The translations under genes were made by a program, and so were the position numbers. Of a stretch of DNA of 5,168 bases, positions 1-5,168 are shown in pieces. This DNA comes from Synergistaceae bacterium. GTDB taxonomy: Bacteria; Synergistota; Synergistia; Synergistales; Aminobacteriaceae. The first letter of the stretch is position 1. Every line of letters starts with the position of its first letter. Under the pieces are notes generated by a model. The model made no database searches, was not told the DNA's origin, and saw only the letters and a list, made by a program, of their open reading frames with translations. The stretch covers positions 1 through 5,168 of the forward strand of contig JALHFZ010000092.1 of NCBI GenBank assembly GCA_022837505.1, in the 5' to 3' direction.

Positions 1-637
1 ACTTTTCCTGTCTTTTGATTCCTATCATCTGCTGCCAGGTCTCCCGGGGAGACCCTTTTGTATGATCCCCTTCATCCAGGGAGCCCTTATGAAGGGCGAG
101 AATCTCAAGATCCGTTCTCAGAGAACCGAGGGTTTCAACCATGATCCGCACCTTCTGCCAGTCCACTTCCTCTTTGCCCAGTTCCTCCCCTATCAGAAGC
201 TGGTATTCACTTATAAGGTCCTGAAGGGGAGATAGTTGTCTCGTATCCGTCACCAGAGAGGGGGAAGACCTCGTCCATACCGCCGGCACTCCGACTCTGG
301 CGTAGGAAGGGATATTGTTCAGAGCCCTTCTGTCCCCCGCCACAAACCCTCCGTAAAAGAAGAGGACAAGAAGCATCGCCGCTGCTGCCGATTTCAGACA
401 GAAGGGGAGGGAAAACAGCCGCACAGGGTCTTTTGAAACGGCGGGACAGGCCGGCAGGTCGAGCCCTTCCCGGGAGTTCTCAAGGAACTCGCTCCACTGA
501 AGATTTTTTTCGTAAAAGTCCCTGCAGTGCGGGCATTTCCCCAGATGCCGGGAGAGGGTTTCCTTTTCGCCCGTTGAAATTTCCCCGTCGAGCATTTTCG
601 ATACCAGCATTTCCATACTTTCGCATTGCTCAGTCAT
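1..637 (-). CDS. Membrane-anchored zinc-finger anti-sigma factor (partial, C-terminus beyond the window)
   Basis: The reading frame opens with ATG at 637 and stays open for 212 codons to the window edge, so the stop codon is missing. The N-terminus carries a ZAS-type (zf-HC2) motif, His31-x3-Cys35-x2-Cys38, with a further Cys5 placed 26 residues before the His. In known zinc anti-sigma factors this arrangement binds zinc and holds the sigma factor. One hydrophobic segment at about residues 83-100 predicts a single membrane span. The zinc domain would be cytoplasmic and the remaining 110 or so residues extracytoplasmic; they look largely helical, contain no Cys, and I do not recognise them. 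The start is supported by AAGGTGA at 645-651, 7 nt upstream and inside the end of the sigma gene. The gene begins 3 nt after the sigma stop, so the two are almost certainly co-transcribed and translationally coupled. Inferred role: sequestering that sigma factor until a cell-envelope or other signal arrives. The family call is strong; the signal is unknown. Confidence 0.85.
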   Translation of the reverse strand, partial: MTEQCESMEMLVSKMLDGEISTGEKETLSRHLGKCPHCRDFYEKNLQWSEFLENSREGLDLPACPAVSKDPVRLFSLPFCLKSAAAAMLLVLFFYGGFVAGDRRALNNIPSYARVGVPAVWTRSSPSLVTDTRQLSPLQDLISEYQLLIGEELGKEEVDWQKVRIMVETLGSLRTDLEILALHKGSLDEGDHTKGSPRETWQQMIGIKRQEK

Positions 638-640
638 CGT

Positions 641-1165
641 TCATTCACCTTCCCTGTCGGGAGCCATTATTTCGTACAGTTTTCGCCGTGCGCGGCATAT
701 TCTCTGGGCAACGGCGGATTCCGAACTGCCTGTCAGAACGCCGATCTCTTTGTAGGTCATACCCCCCATGACCGCCAGAAGGAGGACCTCTCTCTGCTGA
801 AAAGGCAATTGACCAAGGGCCTTTTCGATGTCGATTTTCACGTCCGCGGTATTTTCATAGACCGGATCATGCTGAAAATCCTCAAGGTCTTCCACGGGGA
901 TCGGATTTCTGGAACGGAAGCGGCTTCGGACCGCGTTGCCGGCAATCCTGAACAGGAATGAAGACAGGCGCCCCTTCTCTTTGTAGCGTTTTCTGAATTT
1001 GTAGAGAGCCATAAAGGTCTCCTGCACTACATCTTCGGCCTCAGCCCTATCCTGCAGGGTCCGGGAGGCATAGGACATGATCCGCCTCCCCCAGCGGGCA
1101 TACAGGATCCTGAATGCTCCGTCGTCGTCGTTTTTTATGAGTTCCATCAGTTCGTCGTCGTTCAC
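641..1165 (-). CDS. ECF-family (sigma-70) RNA polymerase sigma factor
   Basis: This 174-residue protein has the two-domain layout and typical length of group IV (ECF) sigma factors. Region 2 covers about residues 8-86, including AEDVVQETF (43-51), which matches conserved region 2.2, followed by the basic and aromatic stretch of regions 2.3-2.4 (about 62-86). A variable acidic linker spans 87-112. Region 4 covers about 113-167, with LPFQQREVLLL (120-130) and a helix-turn-helix around 137-158 (MTYKEIG, then ESAVAQRICRARRKL) that would read the -35 element. It should direct RNA polymerase to a small regulon that cannot be named from sequence. The start is GTG at 1165, with AGAGGAGA 7 nt upstream. 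An ATG at 1170 is in another frame and stops after two codons. The zinc-finger anti-sigma gene follows 3 nt after the stop, a classic sigma/anti-sigma pair. Such pairs are often autoregulated, but I could not identify a matching promoter. Confidence 0.95.
   Translation of the reverse strand: MNDDELMELIKNDDDGAFRILYARWGRRIMSYASRTLQDRAEAEDVVQETFMALYKFRKRYKEKGRLSSFLFRIAGNAVRSRFRSRNPIPVEDLEDFQHDPVYENTADVKIDIEKALGQLPFQQREVLLLAVMGGMTYKEIGVLTGSSESAVAQRICRARRKLYEIMAPDREGE
645..651 (-). promoter_or_regulatory. Ribosome binding site of the anti-sigma gene, inside the sigma coding end
   Basis: AAGGTGA on the minus strand is complementary to the 3' end of 16S rRNA and lies 7 nt before ATG at 637. It overlaps the last sense codons of the sigma gene, which fits coupled translation of the pair. 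Confidence 0.7.
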
Positions 1166-1172
1166 AACATGC

Positions 1173-1180
1173 TCTCCTCT
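1173..1180 (-). promoter_or_regulatory. Ribosome binding site deciding the GTG start of the sigma factor
   Basis: AGAGGAGA on the minus strand ends 7 nt before GTG at 1165, which is normal spacing. The competing ATG at 1170 lies only 2 nt from this site and reads ATG-TTG-TGA, so it cannot start the sigma protein. Confidence 0.7.
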
Positions 1181-1214
1181 TTTAGCGATCCTTCCATAAA
1201 GCTAAACGCTGGAA

Positions 1215-1237
1215 AGGACCTTATCATGACATGTCCT
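1215..1237. repeat. Short imperfect dyad in the divergent intergenic region (possible operator)
   Basis: AGGAC (1215-1219) and GTCCT (1233-1237) form an inverted repeat around a 13-bp centre. The right arm overlaps an 8-bp palindrome, GACATGTC (1228-1235). It lies 50-70 bp upstream of the sigma gene start, where an operator or autoregulatory site could sit. Arms this short occur by chance, so the call is weak. Confidence 0.2.
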
Positions 1238-1331
1238 GAGAAAGTTTTCCTCTGGAAGGAGAAAATACAGACGGAAATGAATTTCAGGGGGTGACATTTT
1301 CCCTGTCCGGTCACTTGCCGCCTCCGACCAT

Positions 1332-1360
1332 TTGACAATTCGGAAGAACAGCCGTATTCT
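1332..1360 (+). promoter_or_regulatory. Sigma-70-type promoter for the V-type ATPase operon
   Basis: A perfect -35 hexamer TTGACA (1332-1337) is followed by a 17-bp spacer and the -10 hexamer TATTCT (1355-1360, 4 of 6 consensus positions). Transcription would begin near 1366-1368, giving a leader of only about 15 nt before the subunit D ATG at 1383, with the ribosome binding site at its very 5' end. It is the best promoter-like sequence in the intergenic region and is correctly placed. It also argues against a longer subunit D reading from TTG at 1332. Not experimentally shown. Confidence 0.7.
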
Positions 1361-1369
1361 GCGGTTTAC

Positions 1370-1374
1370 GGAGG
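1370..1374 (+). promoter_or_regulatory. Ribosome binding site deciding the subunit D start
   Basis: GGAGG lies 8 nt before ATG at 1383. This selects that ATG over the in-frame TTG at 1332, which overlaps the -35 hexamer and would add 17 residues ahead of the conserved PTR motif. The ATG at 1376 is out of frame. Confidence 0.8.
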
Positions 1375-1382
1375 AATGCACA

Positions 1383-2003
1383 ATGAGCCCGAAGATCGCC
1401 CCCACTCGGGGAAATATGGTGAAGTTCGCCTCGTCGCTGAAACTGGCGGAAAAGGGGCATGACATTCTTGAGCAGAAACGCACCATCCTTCTCATGGAGC
1501 TCATGGGAAAGATTGATGAGGCGCGGGAGGTGCAGCGCGCCCTCGAGGAGGTTTTCTCCAAGGCCTATTTCAGCCTCCAGATGGCGGGGCTCTCCCTCGG
1601 CATCGACAACGTGGAGGAGCTGTCCCACTCCGTCCCGGAGGTCACGGATTTCACCCTCCGCCTCCACTCCGTCATGGGGGTGGAGATTCCGAGGGTCGAT
1701 CCTGTCGAGAAGCCCCCCGAGCCGTGCTACTCGTTTCTCGGCACCTCCGGTGTGCTCGACAGCGCCTATCTTCACGCCCGGACGGTCCTCTCCCTCATCG
1801 CCCGCCTGGCGGAGGTGGAGACCACCGTCTACCGGCTGGCCGTGCAGATCCGCAAGACCTTCCGGAGGGTGAACGCCCTCGAGAAGGTGGTCATCCCCTC
1901 CCAGAAGAGAGTTCTTGCCTGGATCGCCGACGTTCTGGAGGAAAACGACCGGGAGGATTTTATCCGCATGAAGATGGCCCAGGAAGGAGGAGAAGGATCA
2001 TGA
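1383..2003 (+). CDS. ntpD: V/A-type ATP synthase subunit D (central rotor shaft)
   Basis: This 206-residue protein is the V/A-ATPase equivalent of F1 gamma: a long two-helix coiled coil that turns inside the A3B3 head and passes torque between ATP sites and the membrane ring. Family signatures are visible at both ends. APTR (6-9) and LAEKGHDILEQKRTILLME (21-39) form the N-terminal helix. RRVNALEKVVIP (161-172) and EENDREDFIRMKM (186-198) form the C-terminal helix. The middle (about 65-135) is more variable, as usual. Length is normal for the family. The start is ATG 1383, set by GGAGG 8 nt upstream and a promoter just before it. The stop overlaps the next start by 4 bp (ATGA). It is the first gene of this cluster, whereas in the Thermus and Enterococcus operons D follows A and B. 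No truncation or frameshift is seen. Confidence 0.96.
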   Translation: MSPKIAPTRGNMVKFASSLKLAEKGHDILEQKRTILLMELMGKIDEAREVQRALEEVFSKAYFSLQMAGLSLGIDNVEELSHSVPEVTDFTLRLHSVMGVEIPRVDPVEKPPEPCYSFLGTSGVLDSAYLHARTVLSLIARLAEVETTVYRLAVQIRKTFRRVNALEKVVIPSQKRVLAWIADVLEENDREDFIRMKMAQEGGEGS

Positions 2004-2338
2004 ATCTCGCCGACGTGCTCACCGCCCTTCTGTCCGCCGAGGACGAAGCGGCCGATTCCGTGGAGGAGGCGAAGCGGAAGGCCTCGGACATCCTTCGGGA
2101 GGCCCGGGAGAAGTTCGCCGCCGATCAGGAGGCCCGGCTCAACGCCGCCCGCGCCCAGGCCAAGGCCATTGTGGAGTCTGCCCGCCACTCCGCTGAGCTG
2201 GAAGCGGCCCAGATCTCCGATATGGGGCTCCGGGGGCGGCAGAAGATGAAGGATCAGTTCGCCGAAAAGGCCCCCTCCATCGTTGCGGCCCTGGCCGGGG
2301 AGACAGCGGAGCGGTACGGGAAAAAAGGAGGGGCCTGA
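2000..2338 (+). CDS. V/A-type ATP synthase peripheral-stalk subunit (G/H family coiled coil)
   Basis: This 112-residue, charged, Ala/Glu/Lys-rich protein is predicted to be mostly one long coiled coil (about residues 13-80, with runs such as EEAKRKASDILREAREKF) and has no membrane segment. Size, composition and position match the short stalk subunit (AhaH / subunit G/H), which pairs with subunit E to form the peripheral stalk holding the A3B3 head against subunit I. It has no sharp catalytic motif, so the call rests on coiled-coil character plus operon context. Subunit E is normally much longer (about 180-200 residues), which makes E unlikely. The start at ATG 2000 overlaps the subunit D stop (ATGA) and has GGAGG at 1986-1990. 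The same frame stays open upstream to 1724, but that part lies inside the D gene and is not coding. Subunit C begins directly after the stop. Confidence 0.85.
   Translation: MNLADVLTALLSAEDEAADSVEEAKRKASDILREAREKFAADQEARLNAARAQAKAIVESARHSAELEAAQISDMGLRGRQKMKDQFAEKAPSIVAALAGETAERYGKKGGA
2327..2331 (+). promoter_or_regulatory. Ribosome binding site deciding the GTG start of subunit C
   Basis: GGAGG, within AAAAAAGGAGGGG, lies 7 nt before GTG at 2339. The site sits inside the end of the stalk gene, and GTG directly follows that gene's TGA. Confidence 0.75.
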
Positions 2339-3460
2339 GTGTCCTTTCTCGCCATAGGAGAACGGGCCGCCGTCACGGCGAAGGCCCGGATCTACCGGGG
2401 GAGGCTTCTCTCCCCGTCAGACTACGCCCGCCTTCTCGACTGCGAGACGGTGGGGGAGATCGCCGCCTATCTCGCCCGGACGGAGTCCTACGCCCCCTAT
2501 CTCGCCGCCCTCCACCCCGAGGGGATGCACCGGGGAGAGCTCGAGGGGGTTCTCACCGTCATCCCGCTCCTCGAGGAGATCCCCTTCTGCCATTATCTCG
2601 GTCCCGGGAGGAAGGTCCTCCTCCGGGCCTGGGGAGAGCGGTTCGACGGGGACATCATCAAGAGGATGCTCCGCATTCTCGCAACGGGAAAAGGCAGCAG
2701 GGATGCCCTGCGCGCCCGGGCCGAGTCTGTTCCCCTCACCCTCGTCGACCGGGAGAAGCTCTTCGCATCCCGGACCTTTCGAGATGTCCTGGCCGCCCTC
2801 GAGGGATCCCCCCTCCGGGAGATCCTCGCCGACCCCCTGAAGCGGGCGGAAAAAGAGGGGAAGAATCTCTTCCGGGCCAAGATGGCCCTGGACAGTTTCT
2901 TCCTCACCCGCATCCTCTCCGCCGGAAAAAAACTTTCCGGCAGCGAGGGACGGGGGGTCCGCACCCTCTTCGGCACCCGGGCGGACCTCATCAACCTCTA
3001 CTGGATCTACCGGGGAAGGCGCTTCTTCGCCATGTCGCCGGAGGAGGCCCTGAGCATCACCCTCCCCGTGCGCTACCGGCTCTCCTTCCAGACCCTGAGC
3101 ACCTTCGCCTTCGCCCCGGACATCCCCTCCCTCGTGGATCTCCTCTCCCGGAGCGTCTACGGCGAGGCCTTCCGGATCCGTCAGGAAGAAGAGATGGAGG
3201 TCAGCGAAATGAAGCTGGAACACAATCTCTACCGGATACTGCGGAGGACGGCGGCGAAGATTTTCTCCTCGGGCACGTCGGGGGTTCATGTTGTCCTCGC
3301 CTACCTCACTCTGAAGGAGCTCGAGGTAAAGGATCTGTTCACCATAATAGAGGGTGTACGCTATCACTATGACCAGAAGAAGGGCCGGGAGTTCCTCATC
3401 TCCACAGGTTCGTCCTCCCTTCTGCGGTCTGAAAGGGGAGATGCGCCATGGCTGTCGTAG
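2339..3460 (+). CDS. ntpC: V/A-type ATP synthase subunit C (homologue of eukaryotic subunit d)
   Basis: This 373-residue soluble protein belongs to the AC39/subunit C family, a funnel-shaped, all-helical socket that couples the central shaft to the membrane proteolipid ring. Recognisable features are the N-terminal ARIYRGRLLSPSDYARLL (16-33) with the following helical repeat, the mid-protein GTRADLINLYWIYRG (212-226, the conserved D-x-x-N-L element), and the C-terminal LKELEVKDLFTIIEG (325-339), corresponding to the family's K-E-x-E-x-x-N/D-L motif. There is no signal peptide or membrane span, and length is within the family's usual 320-380 or so. The start is GTG 2339, zero nt after the stalk gene's TGA, with GGAGG upstream. 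The 3' end overlaps subunit I by 13 bp, consistent with coupled translation. Ordering stalk-C-I puts membrane-proximal parts together. No defect is seen. Confidence 0.93.
   Translation: MSFLAIGERAAVTAKARIYRGRLLSPSDYARLLDCETVGEIAAYLARTESYAPYLAALHPEGMHRGELEGVLTVIPLLEEIPFCHYLGPGRKVLLRAWGERFDGDIIKRMLRILATGKGSRDALRARAESVPLTLVDREKLFASRTFRDVLAALEGSPLREILADPLKRAEKEGKNLFRAKMALDSFFLTRILSAGKKLSGSEGRGVRTLFGTRADLINLYWIYRGRRFFAMSPEEALSITLPVRYRLSFQTLSTFAFAPDIPSLVDLLSRSVYGEAFRIRQEEEMEVSEMKLEHNLYRILRRTAAKIFSSGTSGVHVVLAYLTLKELEVKDLFTIIEGVRYHYDQKKGREFLISTGSSSLLRSERGDAPWLS
3435..3440 (+). promoter_or_regulatory. Ribosome binding site deciding the subunit I start
   Basis: GGGGAG lies 7 nt before ATG at 3448, which opens the subunit I frame inside the end of subunit C. 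The nearer ATG at 3441 is in another frame. Confidence 0.7.
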
Positions 3461-5168
3461 AAATGATGGGGCTCTCTCTCATAGGCCCCCGGGAGGAGAT
3501 CGAACCTCTCGCCGCCGAGCTGCTCACCCTGGGAAATTTCGAGCCCGTGCCCCTGGAGTACGCCCTCGAGAAGCGACCGGCCTCCCTGGCCGGACCGGGG
3601 GGGTCACGCATCAGCACCTCGGGGAAAAACCCCTACGACGAACTGCTCGAGACCCTTCTCTCCGTCTGGAAGGCTGCCGGGGCGGAATTGCCCCCCGAGG
3701 AGACCTGCCGCTCCTCCCTTCCCCGCCTCTCCTACGAGGAGGCGAAGGCCGGAGTGCAGGATGCAGCGAAAAAGATCCGCCTCTGGCAGAAGCGGGCGGA
3801 GGTCCTCGAGGAGGAGCGGGAAAAGTTGCTGGCCGCGGCCGTCTTTCTTGAAGCCCTCGCGGGGGCCGGCCGGGACGTGGAGGAGACCCTGAAGACGAAA
3901 TACCTCTCCATCACCTTCGGCCGTCTGAGGACCGACAACTACCGGCGCCTCGAGGAGATGGCCGCCGTCACCCCCCTGCTCGTCTACCCCGCAGTGGCGG
4001 AAAAGGGGTACGTCCTGGCGGTGATCTTCTGCTCCCGGGAGTACCACCCAGAGGCGGAGAAGATCTTCCGCTCCGTCTATCTGAAGGAATATTCCCTCGG
4101 CGACATCTTCGAGGGAGCGGGGCGGAACATGGGAGGCAGGCTCCGGAACCGGGTGGGGGATTCCGCCCGGGCGATCCGGGGGCTGCAGGAGGCCCCCCGG
4201 AACTACCTCGACCGCCACCGGGCCGATCTGGAGACGCTCTACTGCGCCGTCCACTCCCTTCAGAGGGTCTACGCCCTCATCCAGAAGCGGGGGGAGCTGA
4301 GCGGCATCTTCATCCTGTCGGGAGTCGTTCCCGCCCCGACGCTGCCCGAGGTGGCCGCAGCGGTGGAAAAAATCGGCCCCAACACGCTCCTCCTCACTGA
4401 GAAGGCTTCGGAGCTCGAAAGACGGGGAAAGAAGCTGCCGACCCTGCTGAAGAACAATTTTCTCGTCCGGACCTTTCAGGAGATCGTCTCCCTCTACAGC
4501 CTCCCCTCCTACGACGAGACGGACCCGTCCGCCCTCGTGGCCCTGAGCTTCTGCCTCTTCTTCGGCTTCATGTTCGGCGATGTGGGGCATGGCTTTCTTC
4601 TCGCCCTGGGGGCATGGTATCTTAATAAAAGGAGAATTCTGAAAAAAGCCTTCGCCTCGGTGATCCGCATGGCCGGCTATTCCGCCATGGCTTTCGGCTT
4701 TCTCTACGGAAGCGTCTTCGGCTCGGAGAATATCCTCCCATCCCTGTGGACCTCCCCCATGGAGGGGATCTCAAACCTCATCGCCACGTCCCTTTTCGTG
4801 GGGGTCGTCTTTCTGAGCCTCGGCATCCTGCTGAACATCCTCTCCCTTCACCGGAAGGGGCAGACCGGAAAGATGCTCTTCGACGGCGAGGGAATAGCCG
4901 GGCTGCTCTTTTACTGGATCGCTGCCGGAAGTGCGGCTCTGGCCTTTACGGGGAGCTCCCCTCCGAAGGCCCTTTATTTCCTGCTGGGAGGGCTCTTCCT
5001 GGTGATCCTCTTCAGCTCGGTTCTCGACCGGGCGATCTTCGGCCCCCGGGAAAAGGAAGAGGGTGGGGTGGTGCATACCTTCACCGTCTTTCACGACCTC
5101 CTCTCCTTCCTCAGCAATACGGCCTCCTTTGTCCGGCTGGCGGCCTTCGCCCTGAACCACGCCGGGTT
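3448..5168 (+). CDS. ntpI: V/A-type ATP synthase subunit I (membrane stator, homologue of eukaryotic subunit a; partial, C-terminus beyond the window)
   Basis: The frame is open for 573 codons to the window edge with no stop. The N-terminal half (about 1-335) is soluble and partly coiled coil (for example 110-140), the arm that binds the peripheral stalks. The C-terminal half is membrane-embedded. The family hallmark is clear: FQEIVSLYSLPSYDETDPS (343-361) leading into FGFMFGDVGHG (372-382). Hydrophobic spans follow at about 363-391, 403-425, 441-467, 482-501, 508-528 and from 545 on. The last visible segment, SFVRLAAFALNH, contains Arg563 and, eight residues later, His571. These correspond to the essential Arg (R735) and nearby His (H743) of yeast Vph1, at the ion path facing the proteolipid ring. 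Members are usually 600-700 residues, so perhaps 50-120 are missing. The start ATG 3448 overlaps subunit C by 13 bp. Whether H+ or Na+ is moved cannot be decided without subunit K. Confidence 0.95.
   Translation, partial: MAVVEMMGLSLIGPREEIEPLAAELLTLGNFEPVPLEYALEKRPASLAGPGGSRISTSGKNPYDELLETLLSVWKAAGAELPPEETCRSSLPRLSYEEAKAGVQDAAKKIRLWQKRAEVLEEEREKLLAAAVFLEALAGAGRDVEETLKTKYLSITFGRLRTDNYRRLEEMAAVTPLLVYPAVAEKGYVLAVIFCSREYHPEAEKIFRSVYLKEYSLGDIFEGAGRNMGGRLRNRVGDSARAIRGLQEAPRNYLDRHRADLETLYCAVHSLQRVYALIQKRGELSGIFILSGVVPAPTLPEVAAAVEKIGPNTLLLTEKASELERRGKKLPTLLKNNFLVRTFQEIVSLYSLPSYDETDPSALVALSFCLFFGFMFGDVGHGFLLALGAWYLNKRRILKKAFASVIRMAGYSAMAFGFLYGSVFGSENILPSLWTSPMEGISNLIATSLFVGVVFLSLGILLNILSLHRKGQTGKMLFDGEGIAGLLFYWIAAGSAALAFTGSSPPKALYFLLGGLFLVILFSSVLDRAIFGPREKEEGGVVHTFTVFHDLLSFLSNTASFVRLAAFALNHAG

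Noticed and set aside
236..961. Three overlapping plus-strand open frames (236-436, 433-771, 626-961)
   Set aside because: They lie opposite the anti-sigma and sigma genes, have no motifs or good ribosome sites, and overlap one another.
1228..1250. ECF-type promoter for the sigma gene (GGAAAAC 1244-1250, GTC 1228-1230, minus strand)
   Set aside because: The spacing of 13 nt is too short for ECF promoters and the -35 is imperfect, so I do not call it.
1332..1382. Extended subunit D starting at TTG 1332
   Set aside because: It adds 17 residues before the family's N-terminus, lacks a ribosome site and begins on the -35 hexamer. ATG 1383 has GGAGG at good spacing.
1202..1775. Minus-strand open frames across the start of subunit D and the intergenic region
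   Set aside because: They are antisense to the conserved subunit D helix, Arg- or His-rich and without motifs. One extends through the promoter region.
1724..1999. Upstream extension of the stalk-subunit frame, and the 1459-1872 frame, both inside subunit D
   Set aside because: These are Arg/Pro/Ser-rich out-of-frame translations of a conserved gene. The real stalk start is the ATG at 2000 with its own ribosome site.
2417..3367. Long minus-strand open frame (316 codons) opposite subunit C
   Set aside because: It is antisense to a well-conserved gene in GC-rich DNA. The translation is a low-complexity Gly/Glu/Pro-rich mix with no recognisable domain.
3354..3851. Plus-strand open frame across the C/I junction
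   Set aside because: It is an out-of-frame Arg/Gly/Pro-rich reading over the end of subunit C and the start of subunit I, both of which have clear family motifs.
3604..4590. Long minus-strand open frame (328 codons) opposite subunit I
   Set aside because: It is a shadow of the subunit I gene: Glu/Gly/Val-rich with no family motif, while the plus-strand frame carries clear ATPase signatures.
4771..5160. Minus-strand open frame opposite the membrane half of subunit I
   Set aside because: Its charged, low-complexity sequence is what reverse reading of hydrophobic codons gives, and it has no domain or ribosome site.

Overview
This 5.2 kb window holds two divergently transcribed gene clusters, both cut by the window edges. 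The left quarter (1-1165, minus strand) carries an ECF-type RNA polymerase sigma factor followed 3 nt later by its probable membrane-anchored anti-sigma factor. The anti-sigma gene runs off the left edge. The rest (1383-5168, plus strand) is the front of a V/A-type (archaeal-type) rotary ATPase operon: subunit D (central shaft), a short coiled-coil peripheral-stalk subunit (G/H family), subunit C (the socket between shaft and membrane ring) and subunit I (membrane stator), which is cut at the right edge.

A 217-bp intergenic region (1166-1382) separates the clusters. On the plus strand it contains a good sigma-70-type promoter (TTGACA, 17-bp spacer, TATTCT) ending just before the subunit D ribosome binding site. 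I see no convincing promoter for the sigma gene, only weak inverted repeats that might be operators.

The four ATPase genes are tightly packed. D and the stalk gene overlap by 4 bp (ATGA), the stalk gene abuts C with no gap (TGA followed by GTG), and C overlaps I by 13 bp. Each has a strong GGAGG-like ribosome binding site. Together they encode parts of the rotor shaft, peripheral stalk and membrane stator. The catalytic A and B subunits, stalk subunit E, subunit F and the proteolipid ring K are not in the window and would be expected downstream, because the region upstream of D belongs to the divergent sigma unit. Having D at the head of the cluster, rather than after A and B, is the main departure from the best-known bacterial operons.

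The organism is a bacterium: it has an ECF sigma factor, a bacterial promoter and Shine-Dalgarno sites. It is moderately GC-rich and has a V/A-type ATPase, as many anaerobes do. A Synergistota-like or other anaerobic lineage is plausible, but that is an inference from general resemblance only. Whether the enzyme pumps H+ or Na+ cannot be told, because the K subunit is absent. I found no RNA genes, mobile elements, CRISPR arrays or evident novel system. The window reads as ordinary core genes with a few points worth checking.
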